Shown: positions 54,121-61,751, numbered from the stretch's first letter. The stretch is DNA of 61,751 nucleotides from Nitrosospira sp. (GCA_013450215.1 JACDSH010000004.1:1-61751), one strand, 5' to 3'. The notes: generated from the letters alone by a model not told the origin. Made by a program: numbers and translations.

Positions 54121-57100
54121 TTATCGCCCCCATTGCCTACCGTGAACGTCACTTCGATCTCAGTGTAGAGGCCGAGCTGTGCCTTGATCTCGTGGAGCTG
54201 CTGAAGCAGCGCATCGATGTCTGCAGCCGATGTCATCTTCATGGGCACCACGATCGACTTGGTGAGCTTGGCCGGGCCTTTATCACCCGCCTTGGCGCGA
54301 TCTTCTTCCATGCGCTGGCGTAGGCGTTCCTGGCCCTGGCGCTGAATGGAGCGCTTGAGGTCTTCGAGGGTGCTGTTGATGTCGTAGTCGCGTGCCAGGA
54401 GCTTCTTGAGTCCGGCCAGGTCCTGGGTCGCGGTCAGGGCGAGTCCATCGAGCCGATTCACAGAATTGCCGCGCTCTTCCTGGGTGAGCTCTTCCCATTC
54501 GGGGATGCGCTGCAAGTCCTCTACCCCGTCCTTCAAGCGCAATTTTTGCTGCTCAGACAGGGTGATGACGGCGTCGCGCACCCGACCCTTCAGGTGGGTC
54601 AGCTGCGAATTGAAGTCGGCGGTGCGCTTGTAGAAGTCCTCTTTGCCGAGGCGCTCCGACAGGGTGCCCAGGTCTTCACTCAGTTCGCGGCGTAGTTCGC
54701 CAGGCACGCCAGTGTCCGGCAAGGCCTCGATGTCACGGCGATGGGCTTGCAGATCCCGAAGAGTGGCATCGAGCCCGTTGTCGAGAACGCGCTTCACTTC
54801 CAGCGCCCACTTGAGGTTGTCGTAAATGGCAGAGGCTTCGGCGCCCAGGCGCTGGGGGGCGTCGGAGGCATCTGTAAACAGGACATCGGCAATGTCCTGG
54901 TTCAAGGTGCGGATGCGGTCGCTGCCCGCCAACCCAAGGCCACTGAGTTTCTCGGCCAAAGAGCCATACTCGTGCTGGAAGTGCGGGAAGTGCTTGGCGG
55001 CTGCCTTGCTGATCTCCTGCTCCAGCGGAATGACCATGTCACCGACCAGTTCGGTGAGCCGCTCCGCCGCACGACCGAGGGTTTCGTTGGACGGGCGCTC
55101 GTCGCGCAGGGCGACGCCGATCTGCTTGAAGGAGTTGTTGGTCTTCAGGGCATCGATGGCCTGCTGGCCTGCGGCAGTGACTTCACGTCCCGAGACCTTG
55201 AGTTTGATTTCGCCAGCCATCAGCATGGCGGCGACGATGTAGCGCGTCGTGTCGGGTGACCAGCCGAACGGGTCGCTGCTGAAGTCGTCGAGCAGGCGCT
55301 TGCCATCGACTGTGCCGCGCTTGTCGATGTAGTCGCGGATGCTGATCATCGCCTTGTGGTCGGTCTTGAAGGAGGCGCGACCTGCCACGGTTTGCACCAG
55401 GCCGAGCGGGTCCAGCGCGCTGCTGATGGCAGCGGGGTTGGCGACCTTCAGGAATTTCTCGGCGGTGTCGGTGCCGGCGCGCACTGGTGCTTCGACATAG
55501 CGGTCGAAGACTTGGTCGGCCACGTCGGAGAGCAGCTTCTTGGCTGCTTCCAATAGGTCGCCGTCCAGCGCCGATACCGCCGTAGCCTGGCCCCGGAAGA
55601 CAAACGAGCCTGCCTGCAGGGTCTGCTTGATTTTGCTCTGCAGTTGGGTCGCGAGCTTGGCGGCCCGATCGAGCTGGCCGGTGCAGTAGTCCTTGACCTC
55701 TTGGTCGGGCTCGTTGCGGTGCAGTTCGGTAATGCGCTGGCAGCGATAGATTTCGTTTGCCAGGTCGTCGAGTTCGGAATTGGCGCGGGCCAAGAGCCCG
55801 ATGACGTTCCGGCCTGCGCGGCTGCGGGAATCATCCAGCATCCGATTCTTGGCGGTCTCGTAGTCGCTGGCAGACACCAGCTCGACGACGGTCTGAATTG
55901 TGCTCTGATCACCGGCCAGGCTGGTGATGGCGCTGCCAGCCTGGACCTTCAGGCCCGTTGCGACGGCCATAGTGCCGTGCAGACTGAAGCGGGGCAGCGG
56001 ATCGAAGGACTCGCGCAATGCATCGTTGAAGATGCGCCTCACGTCCACGGTACGTAGTGCGATGACGCCGCGCTCTTGTTCGATGTCTCGCAGCTTCTCG
56101 CTGAGGAAGACGAGGTTGCCGTCTTTCTCACCCAACGGCACATGCACGTCGCCCAACATCTCTTCCACGGCCTTGCGCACTGTGTCCAACTGCGAGGAAG
56201 CAGTGATCGATGGATGCATCAGGCTGGCGACGTTCTGCACTGACACTGGCAAGTTGCCGAGGATCTGCAACACGGCGACAGACTTGGCGATGTCCTGATG
56301 GAGTTGCGAGTCCGGGAAGCGAATCTGGACCTTGCCAACTGACTGGTGGATGGACGAGAAGGCGCGGCGAATGTCCTTCTCCAGCTCGTCGTACAGGGTG
56401 ACGGTGGTAGCTAGCCAGCCCACCGGCTGATCCGCCATCGCCTTGGAGCCACCTTCGCCCTTCAGGACGTCCTGGATCACCTTGATCGCAGAGCGCAGGC
56501 CGATGCCGCCGGTGGACTTGGCCAGGGCGCCCAGCAGGTGCAGCAGGATGTCGAAGTGAGCCGGCAGGAACGGGTAGAGATTAGTGAAACTCTCTTTGCT
56601 GAAGTCGGCGTCGTAATACTTGGCGTCTTGCAGCTTGGTGTTGTGCCGCAGCGCCTGGCCGTGGGCCTCAAACAGCTTGCCGAGCTCAGTCTCGCCAGCC
56701 GGTGATTTGCCGAGCAGACGGCGGTAGCAGATCTCTTTGATGTCGCTCGATTCGAGGTCAATCTGGATCGGGAAGCGATCTTTCAGCTTGTAGAGCTTGT
56801 CCGAGTTCAGCGCTGCGCGCGGGTCGTCCTCGGTGAGGGTCTGCTGCGCGGTGGAGATGATCCAGGCCTTGCCATCGCCCAAGCGCTTAAGGTTCTTGGC
56901 CAGGCCGTCGAGGTTAAGAATCAGATTGTCACGTGAGGCGACGTACTGGCCAACCTCGTCGACGATGAAGATGATGTTCTGCTTCCCGCTCTTCTCGCGA
57001 ACAATGTCAAGCATCTCTTGGACACGCTGGTCTTCAAACTGGAAGAATCCTTCTGTGCTGGAGGAAAAGGATTTGGCTTCCGGAAAAAGCGCAGGGTACA

Positions 57101-57749
57101 TTTCGTGTGCGATCTTTGGAATCAGCCCATCAATAGCGAGAGGGTTATTTTGAACGCGAGCCCAAGTGGCCCCAGGCAGTGCTTTTGCGATCCGCTCATG
57201 TAGCTCTGATGTGCGCGCATCCTTTTCGACCATCCGCTCGAAGGCTGCGATCTTGAGGTTTCTTGAGTACCCCGCCCACTGGAGCACCTTGAAGTACAGC
57301 ACGGTGGAGACATCTTCCATCGTGGCACCTGCCAACATTTCGCTGGCCAGATCGAGCATTACTACGGCAGCAGGGAATCTTTGGGCCACCGTGCTCAAGA
57401 GTGCTTTGGTTTGCGGCTTGTGCAGCCGATCCTGTAGATGCTTTATGAAAGGCGTGCCGTCGATGGTGCACTTGTCATCGAATGCAAGACCAAGATACTT
57501 GGTGAATGAGCTCTTACCTGACCCGTAGAAGCCCGAGACCCAGACGCCAACCTCATTTTCGCCACCAGACTCCATCGCCAGTTGCATGCGATCGAGGAGC
57601 TTGCGGAACTGCTCCTCAATGCTCTCGGTGACCACATACTCGGAGATCTCAGCCTTGAGGCGGCCTTCTTGCGAGGCGCCATAGGTGATGACCTTCTCAA
57701 TAGTCCGGTAGATGTCCTTGCTTGGGTCGAAGAGTGAGCGAATGGTCAT
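54117..57749 (-). CDS. brxC: BREX P-loop ATPase BrxC
   Basis: A 1210-residue ATPase. Walker A GFYGSGKSSFTKYLG at residues 73-87, Walker B IIFIVDEVGQYVASRDN near 260, and the long DUF6079/BrxC helical body with a Leu/Glu/Arg-rich C-terminus. BrxC is essential for BREX activity and probably organises PglX and PglZ. Starts 29 bases after brxB. Confidence 0.93.
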   Translation of the reverse strand: MTIRSLFDPSKDIYRTIEKVITYGASQEGRLKAEISEYVVTESIEEQFRKLLDRMQLAMESGGENEVGVWVSGFYGSGKSSFTKYLGLAFDDKCTIDGTPFIKHLQDRLHKPQTKALLSTVAQRFPAAVVMLDLASEMLAGATMEDVSTVLYFKVLQWAGYSRNLKIAAFERMVEKDARTSELHERIAKALPGATWARVQNNPLAIDGLIPKIAHEMYPALFPEAKSFSSSTEGFFQFEDQRVQEMLDIVREKSGKQNIIFIVDEVGQYVASRDNLILNLDGLAKNLKRLGDGKAWIISTAQQTLTEDDPRAALNSDKLYKLKDRFPIQIDLESSDIKEICYRRLLGKSPAGETELGKLFEAHGQALRHNTKLQDAKYYDADFSKESFTNLYPFLPAHFDILLHLLGALAKSTGGIGLRSAIKVIQDVLKGEGGSKAMADQPVGWLATTVTLYDELEKDIRRAFSSIHQSVGKVQIRFPDSQLHQDIAKSVAVLQILGNLPVSVQNVASLMHPSITASSQLDTVRKAVEEMLGDVHVPLGEKDGNLVFLSEKLRDIEQERGVIALRTVDVRRIFNDALRESFDPLPRFSLHGTMAVATGLKVQAGSAITSLAGDQSTIQTVVELVSASDYETAKNRMLDDSRSRAGRNVIGLLARANSELDDLANEIYRCQRITELHRNEPDQEVKDYCTGQLDRAAKLATQLQSKIKQTLQAGSFVFRGQATAVSALDGDLLEAAKKLLSDVADQVFDRYVEAPVRAGTDTAEKFLKVANPAAISSALDPLGLVQTVAGRASFKTDHKAMISIRDYIDKRGTVDGKRLLDDFSSDPFGWSPDTTRYIVAAMLMAGEIKLKVSGREVTAAGQQAIDALKTNNSFKQIGVALRDERPSNETLGRAAERLTELVGDMVIPLEQEISKAAAKHFPHFQHEYGSLAEKLSGLGLAGSDRIRTLNQDIADVLFTDASDAPQRLGAEASAIYDNLKWALEVKRVLDNGLDATLRDLQAHRRDIEALPDTGVPGELRRELSEDLGTLSERLGKEDFYKRTADFNSQLTHLKGRVRDAVITLSEQQKLRLKDGVEDLQRIPEWEELTQEERGNSVNRLDGLALTATQDLAGLKKLLARDYDINSTLEDLKRSIQRQGQERLRQRMEEDRAKAGDKGPAKLTKSIVVPMKMTSAADIDALLQQLHEIKAQLGLYTEIEVTFTVGNGGDK

Positions 57750-57778
57750 AGGGTTGTCCCAGGTGTTCTTTTGTCTGT

Positions 57779-58354
57779 TCAGCCGCCGACGTGGACGGAG
57801 CGGTAATTGCCGTCTTCCGGGTAGAAGCCGAGAAACTTCAGGCGCGTCTTGCCGGTTCGCACGCCGGGGTACAGAAAAATCGTCGGCACGTGAAACTTGC
57901 CTTGGAGCTGGCTTTCGATGGCACCGATGCGCATAAACGGATGCAGTGCCTCGAGGTCCGTCACCAAGAGCAGCGCGTTCTGCTGGCCCTCCAGGGGTTG
58001 CAGGGCATCTTCAAGGCGCTTCAGTAGGCCGTTATCCGCTGTCAGGATGTCCGCCAGTGCCTTATTGGTGCGCGGCCAATCCAGCGGAGCGGACCTGTCT
58101 TCCTTCACGCAGAGCGACCAGAGCGGGTCGTCTTTGAGCAAGGCCCAGATCTGTTCCGCAATGGAAAACGTGTGTACATCCCAGCCTTCCTGGTGGAGCT
58201 TGGCCACCCAAGCGGGCGTTTGCTGCTTCACCTCAAGGATCTGCTCTGGTGGGAAGACGAGGTAGTAGATCGGCTCGAAGCTCGCATGGCTGAGCTCGCG
58301 CCCGTGCCGGATGCGCTCGCGCAGTTCGTCGAAATCAGCTTTGAGTGAGGGCAT
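57779..58354 (-). CDS. brxB: BREX protein BrxB (DUF1788)
   Basis: A 191-residue DUF1788 protein: N-terminal ELRERIRHGRELSHASFEPI and FEPIYYLVFPPEQILEVKQQ, the C-terminal VPTIFLYPGVRTGKTRLKFL-type strand. It overlaps the brxA 3' end by 20 bases, so translation is coupled. Required for methylation and defence in type 1 systems. Confidence 0.92.
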   Translation of the reverse strand: MPSLKADFDELRERIRHGRELSHASFEPIYYLVFPPEQILEVKQQTPAWVAKLHQEGWDVHTFSIAEQIWALLKDDPLWSLCVKEDRSAPLDWPRTNKALADILTADNGLLKRLEDALQPLEGQQNALLLVTDLEALHPFMRIGAIESQLQGKFHVPTIFLYPGVRTGKTRLKFLGFYPEDGNYRSVHVGG

Positions 58355-59123
58355 CGCAGAGCGCCTCCATGTTTTGTTGTTTCCAGCTGATCCGGATCAC
58401 ATCGCCCGCCGCTTGGACGATGAGCAATCCTTTCAGCGAAAGCCGCTTGATCTCTTCCAGCACGTCTTCGCGGGCCAGACCAAATAGCTGCCAATCTTCG
58501 TGAATGAGCAGTGCGTTGTCGCCTACACCCGCAAAGTGCAGTTCGTAGGAAAGGTATGCCGCAACTGTCTGTGATATGCGAAAGGGTGCAATTTTGCGAG
58601 CCTGTTTCTGACCCCGCTCAAGCAATCCATAATCCGCACAGCAACCGGTCAAATAAGCGGATACATGTCGCACCGTCGTTTCCGACCATCGTTTCATCGT
58701 CTTCCCATCGTCTATGCCACGCTCGACGAATTGACGGGCGTCGACATTGGAGATCTGTGTGTACCCGCCTACGTACCGCGCCCAATAGACATAACGAACA
58801 AAGTCGCCAAGGATCAAGTTGGCTCGACTAGTGTACACGAGCATTAGCTGTGCGAGATCAGCAGTAGAAATGACTGAGGAGAGCCGTTTGAGATGTATGG
58901 CTGGCGCCCCCCCTGCAACTAGGTAACGTGGGGCGAAGCATTCAATCACGATGTTGCGAAGCCGGCGCGCGGTGACCGAAGGAAATCTGCCGGATTCCAG
59001 TGCGGCTTGATATAGCTGATTCGGCGACAGACCCGGCGACCACAAGTCGAGGAGAGCCTTGGTCTCGTTGACGAGTCCAAGGCCTGCCCCCAACTGGGTC
59101 GTGTAAGGCTTGCTGTCAGCCAC
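58335..59123 (-). CDS. brxA: BREX protein BrxA (DUF1819)
   Basis: A 262-residue DUF1819 protein, NusB-like helical fold. AGLGLVNETKALLDLW at the N-terminus, SVTARRLRNIVIECFAPRYL in the first third, and TTVRHVSAYLTGCCADYGLL fit the family. A small DNA-binding role is reported for the family in type 1 systems. Begins 2 bases after the brxE stop. Confidence 0.92.
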   Translation of the reverse strand: MADSKPYTTQLGAGLGLVNETKALLDLWSPGLSPNQLYQAALESGRFPSVTARRLRNIVIECFAPRYLVAGGAPAIHLKRLSSVISTADLAQLMLVYTSRANLILGDFVRYVYWARYVGGYTQISNVDARQFVERGIDDGKTMKRWSETTVRHVSAYLTGCCADYGLLERGQKQARKIAPFRISQTVAAYLSYELHFAGVGDNALLIHEDWQLFGLAREDVLEEIKRLSLKGLLIVQAAGDVIRISWKQQNMEALCDALTQS

Positions 59124-59125
59124 AG

Positions 59126-59626
59126 CTAACCCACAAGATATGGGTAGGTTTTGGCGTTCTGCGTGAACGCCGATAGATAGACCGCAGCGATAGCCTTCAG
59201 TGTGTCGGTGGAATCGAGATCCTTGATGCCACCGACCGCCGTTGGACCCACGCTGGACGTGCCGCCTGTGGCGGCCAATCGCTTCAACGCATCAAGCGCA
59301 GCCTCTTTGCTTTGTGGCGCCTGGCTGGCGAGTTCTTCCCCCACGCTACTTTGCACGGTCGTGTGCAGGTCTTGCTCGACTTCCTCGGGCAACCGGAACA
59401 GGTGGTAGCTGCCGACGCTCAGATGATCGTCGTGCAATCGCCTAGCCGCTTCCAGCACACCGTGGTACTGAGCGAGGCGAGACGTTTTCGAGAAGACCGG
59501 CTCCAGAAAGAGCTTGCTTGATGCCTCATAGAACGCCGTTGGCCACCAGGCGCACTGAGCACGCTCGCCAAGGAAGCCGACGAGCATCCTCATTTGCAGC
59601 AATGTCGGTAGGTAGGATTCTTTCAT
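59126..59626 (-). CDS. brxE: BrxE-family protein heading the BREX operon
   Basis: A 166-residue protein. LLQMRMLVGFLGERAQCAWW followed by KTSRLAQYHGVLEAARRLHD is the pattern of BrxE, known as the first gene in type 6 BREX. Here it precedes a set that includes brxL, which belongs to type 1. The ribosome site GAAAGATGAG is weak. Its role is unknown. A BREX promoter must lie in 59627-59860, but no convincing boxes were found. Confidence 0.78.
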   Translation of the reverse strand: MKESYLPTLLQMRMLVGFLGERAQCAWWPTAFYEASSKLFLEPVFSKTSRLAQYHGVLEAARRLHDDHLSVGSYHLFRLPEEVEQDLHTTVQSSVGEELASQAPQSKEAALDALKRLAATGGTSSVGPTAVGGIKDLDSTDTLKAIAAVYLSAFTQNAKTYPYLVG

Positions 59627-59863
59627 CTCATCTTTCGTAGTTCATTTTTTCTAGTTTGTATTATTATCCCTGCACTGTACGGCCTTTGCTGGACTGGGGC
59701 AATTCTAGTATGCAGAATGCAAGGCTCGTAGCATGAGCCCGCATGGAGACGATTAGTTTTTCCTAGACGTCCATTCAGCAAGAATTGAGTTTCTCCCTAC
59801 ACATCAAGAAAATACAGTAGCATTATCGGTGTCAGTACTGTTGGGAAATGGTCGGGTGCGGGC

Positions 59864-59870
59864 GTTAGGC
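59864..59870 (+). other. attC-type core half site (GTTAGGC)
   Basis: GCGTTAGGC at 59862-59870 ends with GTTRRRY, the right half of an integron attC site. No matching RYYYAAC is found just upstream, so it is taken as the right half of a truncated attC at the left edge of the first cassette. Weak by itself but supported by the full site at 60032. Confidence 0.5.
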
Positions 59871-59901
59871 CAATAATTGTTATGTTTCGTGAGGTCCAGG
59901 G

Positions 59902-60099
59902 ATGTCAGAACCATTAATGCCAAGCTCAGCCCTTATGTCAGAGTATCTTGGTAAATGGGAACAACAAGAAAATTACAGGCTTCAAGAGGCATCTCTGGGG
60001 CCCCTCTTTCATACCTTCGTGCTAAATAATTTTCTAACTCGGCAGTTAACACGAATGCTGCGCGATAAAGCCGCGCAGCGCCGGTTAGCTCTACGTTAG
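59902..60099 (+). CDS. Integron cassette ORF 1, unknown
   Basis: A 65-residue protein (MSEPLMPSSALMSEYLGKWE). The cassette from the half site to the attC is about 230 bases. The reading frame ends with TAG inside the R' box of attC (60097-60099), typical of cassette genes that run into their recombination site. The sequence suggests a helical protein; no family recognised. GTCCAGGG lies upstream as a weak ribosome site. Confidence 0.45.
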   Translation: MSEPLMPSSALMSEYLGKWEQQENYRLQEASLGPLFHTFVLNNFLTRQLTRMLRDKAAQRRLALR

Positions 60100-60101
60100 A
60101 T
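60032..60101. other. Integron attC site (70 bp)
   Basis: The site reads TTCTAAC (R'', 60032-60038), a 5-base spacer, AGTTAAC (L'', 60044-60050), GCTGCGCG / CGCGCAGC internal stem (60057-60064 and 60072-60079), GTTAGCT (L', 60084-60090), a 4-base spacer, and GTTAGAT (R', 60095-60101). R''/R' and L''/L' each match in 6 of 7 bases. The symmetry and order are those of a folded attC. Confidence 0.82.
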
Positions 60102-60117
60102 TTATGGAGTCAAATTA

Positions 60118-60387
60118 ATGGCAATTTTCGATACCAAGAAAGTAATCGATTTCCTTTCTGAAAAATGGGGAAACCGAGATTGCCAAATGTGTGGCAAGGG
60201 TCCGTGGGAGGTTCAAGATAAAGCATTCCAGTTAATGGAGTTTCATCAAGGGAACTTAGTAGTTGGTGGCCCACTCATTCCAGTCATCCCTGTTACTTGT
60301 ACCAACTGCGGAAATACCGTTTTGGTCAACGCCATCATCTCTGGCGCAATTAAGCCGGAGACTGAAGCGCAGGGGAGAAAAGAGTGA
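60118..60387 (+). CDS. Integron cassette zinc-ribbon protein
   Basis: An 89-residue protein with RDCQMCGKGPWEVQD (residues 21-35) and CTNCGNTVLVNAIISG near the end; the two CxxC pairs form a zinc ribbon, with FHQGNLVVGGPLIPVIPVTC between them. TGGAG lies 8 bases upstream. Proteins of this form are common in integrons and islands, with no established function. It overlaps the next gene by 4 bases (GTGA). Confidence 0.72.
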   Translation: MAIFDTKKVIDFLSEKWGNRDCQMCGKGPWEVQDKAFQLMEFHQGNLVVGGPLIPVIPVTCTNCGNTVLVNAIISGAIKPETEAQGRKE

Positions 60388-60770
60388 CCAACCTAAAACT
60401 ATCTCAAGGCCTTGAAGTACTTCGCCCAAAAGCTGATAAGGCGTTCCCAATTCCTTGCAATGAGTGGGATGTATTAAAAGGAAAAATAAATGACCTAACC
60501 ACTGAACCGTGGTTCTTTCATTCTACTGGTACTACGTTAATCGGTGCGGCACTAGCGACTTTAATAGCTATATGGACTGGTGCAGTAACTACTACAGCAG
60601 ATAAAAACACAATCGTCATAGCTTGGGCTATTACCGCAGTTTGTTTGATGGTTGGTGTTGTGTCCCTATTTTTCGCTCATGCTGAACGCAAAGCTCACAA
60701 ATCAAAAGCAAGCGATGTTTTGACACAAATGAAATTAATTGAGCAAAGGTTTGAGCGTGAAGAAATCTAA
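60384..60770 (+). CDS. Two-helix membrane protein partnered with the zinc-ribbon protein
   Basis: A 128-residue protein starting at GTG 60384 within the stop of the zinc-ribbon gene. Two membrane segments (STGTTLIGAALATLIAIWTG; TIVIAWAITAVCLMVGVVSL) are followed by a charged helix (THE end: MKLIEQRFEREEI). The stop TAA lies inside the R'' box of the next attC. The coupled soluble zinc ribbon plus membrane protein layout resembles small two-gene defence or stress modules; function unknown. Confidence 0.7.
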   Translation: MTNLKLSQGLEVLRPKADKAFPIPCNEWDVLKGKINDLTTEPWFFHSTGTTLIGAALATLIAIWTGAVTTTADKNTIVIAWAITAVCLMVGVVSLFFAHAERKAHKSKASDVLTQMKLIEQRFEREEI

Positions 60771-60788
60771 CCCGGCGTTCGAGCGGGG
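60765..60788. other. Truncated attC, left half
   Basis: ATCTAAC (60765-60771) is the exact complement of a GTTAGAT box, followed by CCGGC and GTTCGAG, where L'' should be. No right half follows: IS-type sequence (TTCCCCCAAAATAGTTGACA) begins within 25 bases. So the second cassette has lost its 3' attC half. Confidence 0.6.
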
Positions 60789-60927
60789 CGGTAATCTTCC
60801 CCCAAAATAGTTGACACCTCCCCCTAACGGAACGGAGGTGTTTTATGGGCAAATCAAGTCTGCCAAAAGTGCGATCTGCCGTTACTATGACCATGACTGG
60901 GATGTGGTGTCTAGTGATCCTGATCGC
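60789..60927. mobile_element. Insertion sequence fragment
   Basis: TTCCCCCAAAATAGTTGACA followed by CCTCC...GGAGG (60829-60838 region) resembles an IS3-type terminus. One frame here (QIKSAKSAICRYYDHDWDVV) looks coding but is cut off at the next IS. The fragment lies between truncated attC and the IS3 element at 60928. Confidence 0.4.
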
Positions 60928-61002
60928 AGCTATTTGAGGTTCCCCCGATAAATAGTCTTCCAAGGGTGACGTACAATTAACGTTACTTTTTGGAGGAAGA
61001 AG

Positions 61003-61296
61003 ATGCAAAAGATCCCTAAGCAGGAATACACGACCGAGTTCAAGGAACGGGCAGTCAAGCATGTAAAGGAGGGGAAGTCGATTGGCTTGTCAGCTAAGGA
61101 GCTTGGTCTAGTAGAACAAACACTACGTAACTGGGTGAAGTTGTCAGCGGCAGGCAAGCTCACTGGAGCGGGTACCAAGCCGGTCACACAAGAACAAATG
61201 GATTTATCCCGGCTCCGTGCTGAGAACGTAAGACTGAAGCGGGAATGTGAAATCCTAAAAAAAGCCACGGCGTACTTCGCGAGAGATGTAGTGTGA
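61003..61296 (+). CDS. IS3-family transposase OrfA
   Basis: A 97-residue HTH protein (FKERAVKHVKEGKSIGLSAK, then EQTLRNWVKLSAAGKL) with a leucine-zipper-type C-terminus (LRAENVRLKRECEILKKATA). An A7 run at 61256-61262 (CTA AAA AAA G) is a typical -1 slippage site into orfB. The element cannot produce a full OrfAB because orfB is cut. Confidence 0.88.
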   Translation: MQKIPKQEYTTEFKERAVKHVKEGKSIGLSAKELGLVEQTLRNWVKLSAAGKLTGAGTKPVTQEQMDLSRLRAENVRLKRECEILKKATAYFARDVV

Positions 61297-61345
61297 AGTA
61301 CGCCTGGATTGATAAGCAACGGGAATTTCCTCTCACTGAGGTAGC
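61293..61345 (+). pseudogene. IS3 transposase orfB, N-terminal fragment
   Basis: GTG at 61293 starts KYAWIDKQREFPLTEVAY, the usual N-terminus of IS3 OrfB, in the -1 frame of orfA. After about 17 codons it joins unrelated sequence and loses the DDE catalytic domain. The region 61346-61751 shows no gene. Confidence 0.75.
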
Positions 61346-61630
61346 CTACCCCGAAGCTGCCGTTCATGTGAACTTCCCCCCGAAATTTCATCTTCCAGGA
61401 GGTGGGTATAAATTCAACTGCCACCGGGAAGATTACAGGAGCAGTGTACGTCGATTAATTTACGCTCATTGCAACTGATTGCAATTGACTACCTCAGTGC
61501 ATGTCCGTGTGGGGTCCCGCCAGCGCAATTGAATTGGAGTTCGCAGGCACTCTACCGCTGAGGAAACATTAGTGGGAAATTCTGATAGAATGCTCGTCTT
61601 GCAAGGGATTTAGGCAACTACAATCACCAG

Positions 61631-61656
61631 CTATCAATGACTATCAACCGCTATCA
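61631..61656. repeat. Three CTATCA repeats at exactly 10-base period
   Basis: CTATCA occurs at 61631, 61641 and 61651. The 10-base period places all copies on one face of the helix, as in arm-type or regulator binding sites. No gene is visible in the surrounding 400 bases. Confidence 0.55.
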
Positions 61657-61751
61657 TGCGCAGGATAGAGTTTGTTTGATACTGGTTGCCGCCACACCAC
61701 CAATTAGATGCAAGTGCAGAACCCCTCGCAGGGTCGGCATGCTCAGGATGG

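Larger units (their letters stand above)
44357..59626 (-). other. BREX defence locus (type 1-like core with BrxE)
   Basis: Nine co-directional genes on the minus strand with gaps of 53 bases or less: brxE, brxA, brxB, brxC, zinc ribbon, pglX, pglZ, brxL and a SIR2-like gene. brxA-B-C-pglX-pglZ-brxL is the defining type 1 set. BREX methylates host DNA through PglX and stops phage DNA replication without cutting it. No BrxR-type regulator is seen at the upstream end. Confidence 0.92.
60928..61345 (+). mobile_element. IS3-family element, truncated after the start of orfB
   Basis: Starts near TGAGGTTCCCCCGATAAATA, contains intact orfA (61003-61296) and the first 17 codons of orfB, then sequence unlike IS3 transposase. 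The same 5' segment appears inverted at 357-528, so related elements lie at both ends of the window in opposite orientation. Confidence 0.8.

Noticed and set aside
59627-59860. BREX promoter
   Set aside because: An AT-rich stretch exists at about 59640-59670 but no -35/-10 pair with proper spacing was convincing, so it is not listed as a feature.
60930-61424. Minus-strand frame of 164 codons across the right IS3 element
   Set aside because: It is the antisense of orfA joined to non-coding sequence, with no independent evidence.
61540-61580. Sequence resembling a tRNA D-arm on the minus strand (CTCAGCGGTAGAG)
   Set aside because: No anticodon arm, T-arm or acceptor stem can be folded around it, so it is not called a tRNA gene; at most a degraded remnant.
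1-61751. CRISPR array
   Set aside because: No regularly spaced repeats with unique spacers were found. The short repeats at 7416, 13682 and 61631 are too short and have no spacers of constant length.

Overview
The window looks like an accessory region of a betaproteobacterial chromosome, possibly Nitrosomonadales. The evidence is a high-GC background, Cus-type proteins of betaproteobacterial character, and the 3' end of a tmRNA gene at the left edge. The species cannot be fixed from sequence alone. Four blocks are joined end to end and bounded by insertion-sequence debris.

(1) 1-7463: the tmRNA 3' end and its terminator, a truncated IS3-type element, a broken reading frame, then a leftward copper/silver efflux operon (small secreted Cys protein, cusC, cusB, cusA). 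Its strong promoter has four tandem repeats immediately upstream.

(2) 7469-about 44030: an HK97-like siphoprophage. The left end carries a leftward recombinase cassette (small protein, DUF2924, serine recombinase, HTH protein). Diverging from it is a LexA/CI-like repressor whose promoter contains a GAAC-N4-GTTC palindrome, followed by two coupled genes of unknown function. Next come a DinJ/YafQ-type toxin-antitoxin pair and a rightward early operon: HTH protein, BRO antirepressor, RecA-fold ATPase, putative ssDNA-binding protein, RecB-like nuclease, P4-type primase-helicase, RuvC-like resolvase, AntA-type antirepressor, sigma-like HTH and ParB-methyltransferase. The late operon has HNH nuclease, small and large terminase, portal, S49 protease, capsid, connectors, tail tube, a tail chaperone pair joined by a -1 frameshift, tape measure, tail fibre and lysis genes. 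An NYN-nuclease gene sits backwards between protease and capsid.

(3) 44357-59626: a complete leftward BREX anti-phage locus in the order brxE-brxA-brxB-brxC-(zinc ribbon)-pglX-pglZ-brxL-(SIR2-like DUF4917). It has a type 1 core headed by a brxE-like gene and carries two accessory genes.

(4) 59627-61751: a remnant of an integron cassette array without an integrase. It has one well-formed attC, a half site, a truncated site and three small cassette ORFs. It is cut by IS3-family fragments whose orfA lies inverted relative to the left-edge copy.

Functionally the region combines metal resistance, a prophage with several regulators, and stacked defence genes. The most interesting parts are the BREX variant, the LexA-linked unknown gene pair, the integron cassettes and the recoding site in the tail genes.
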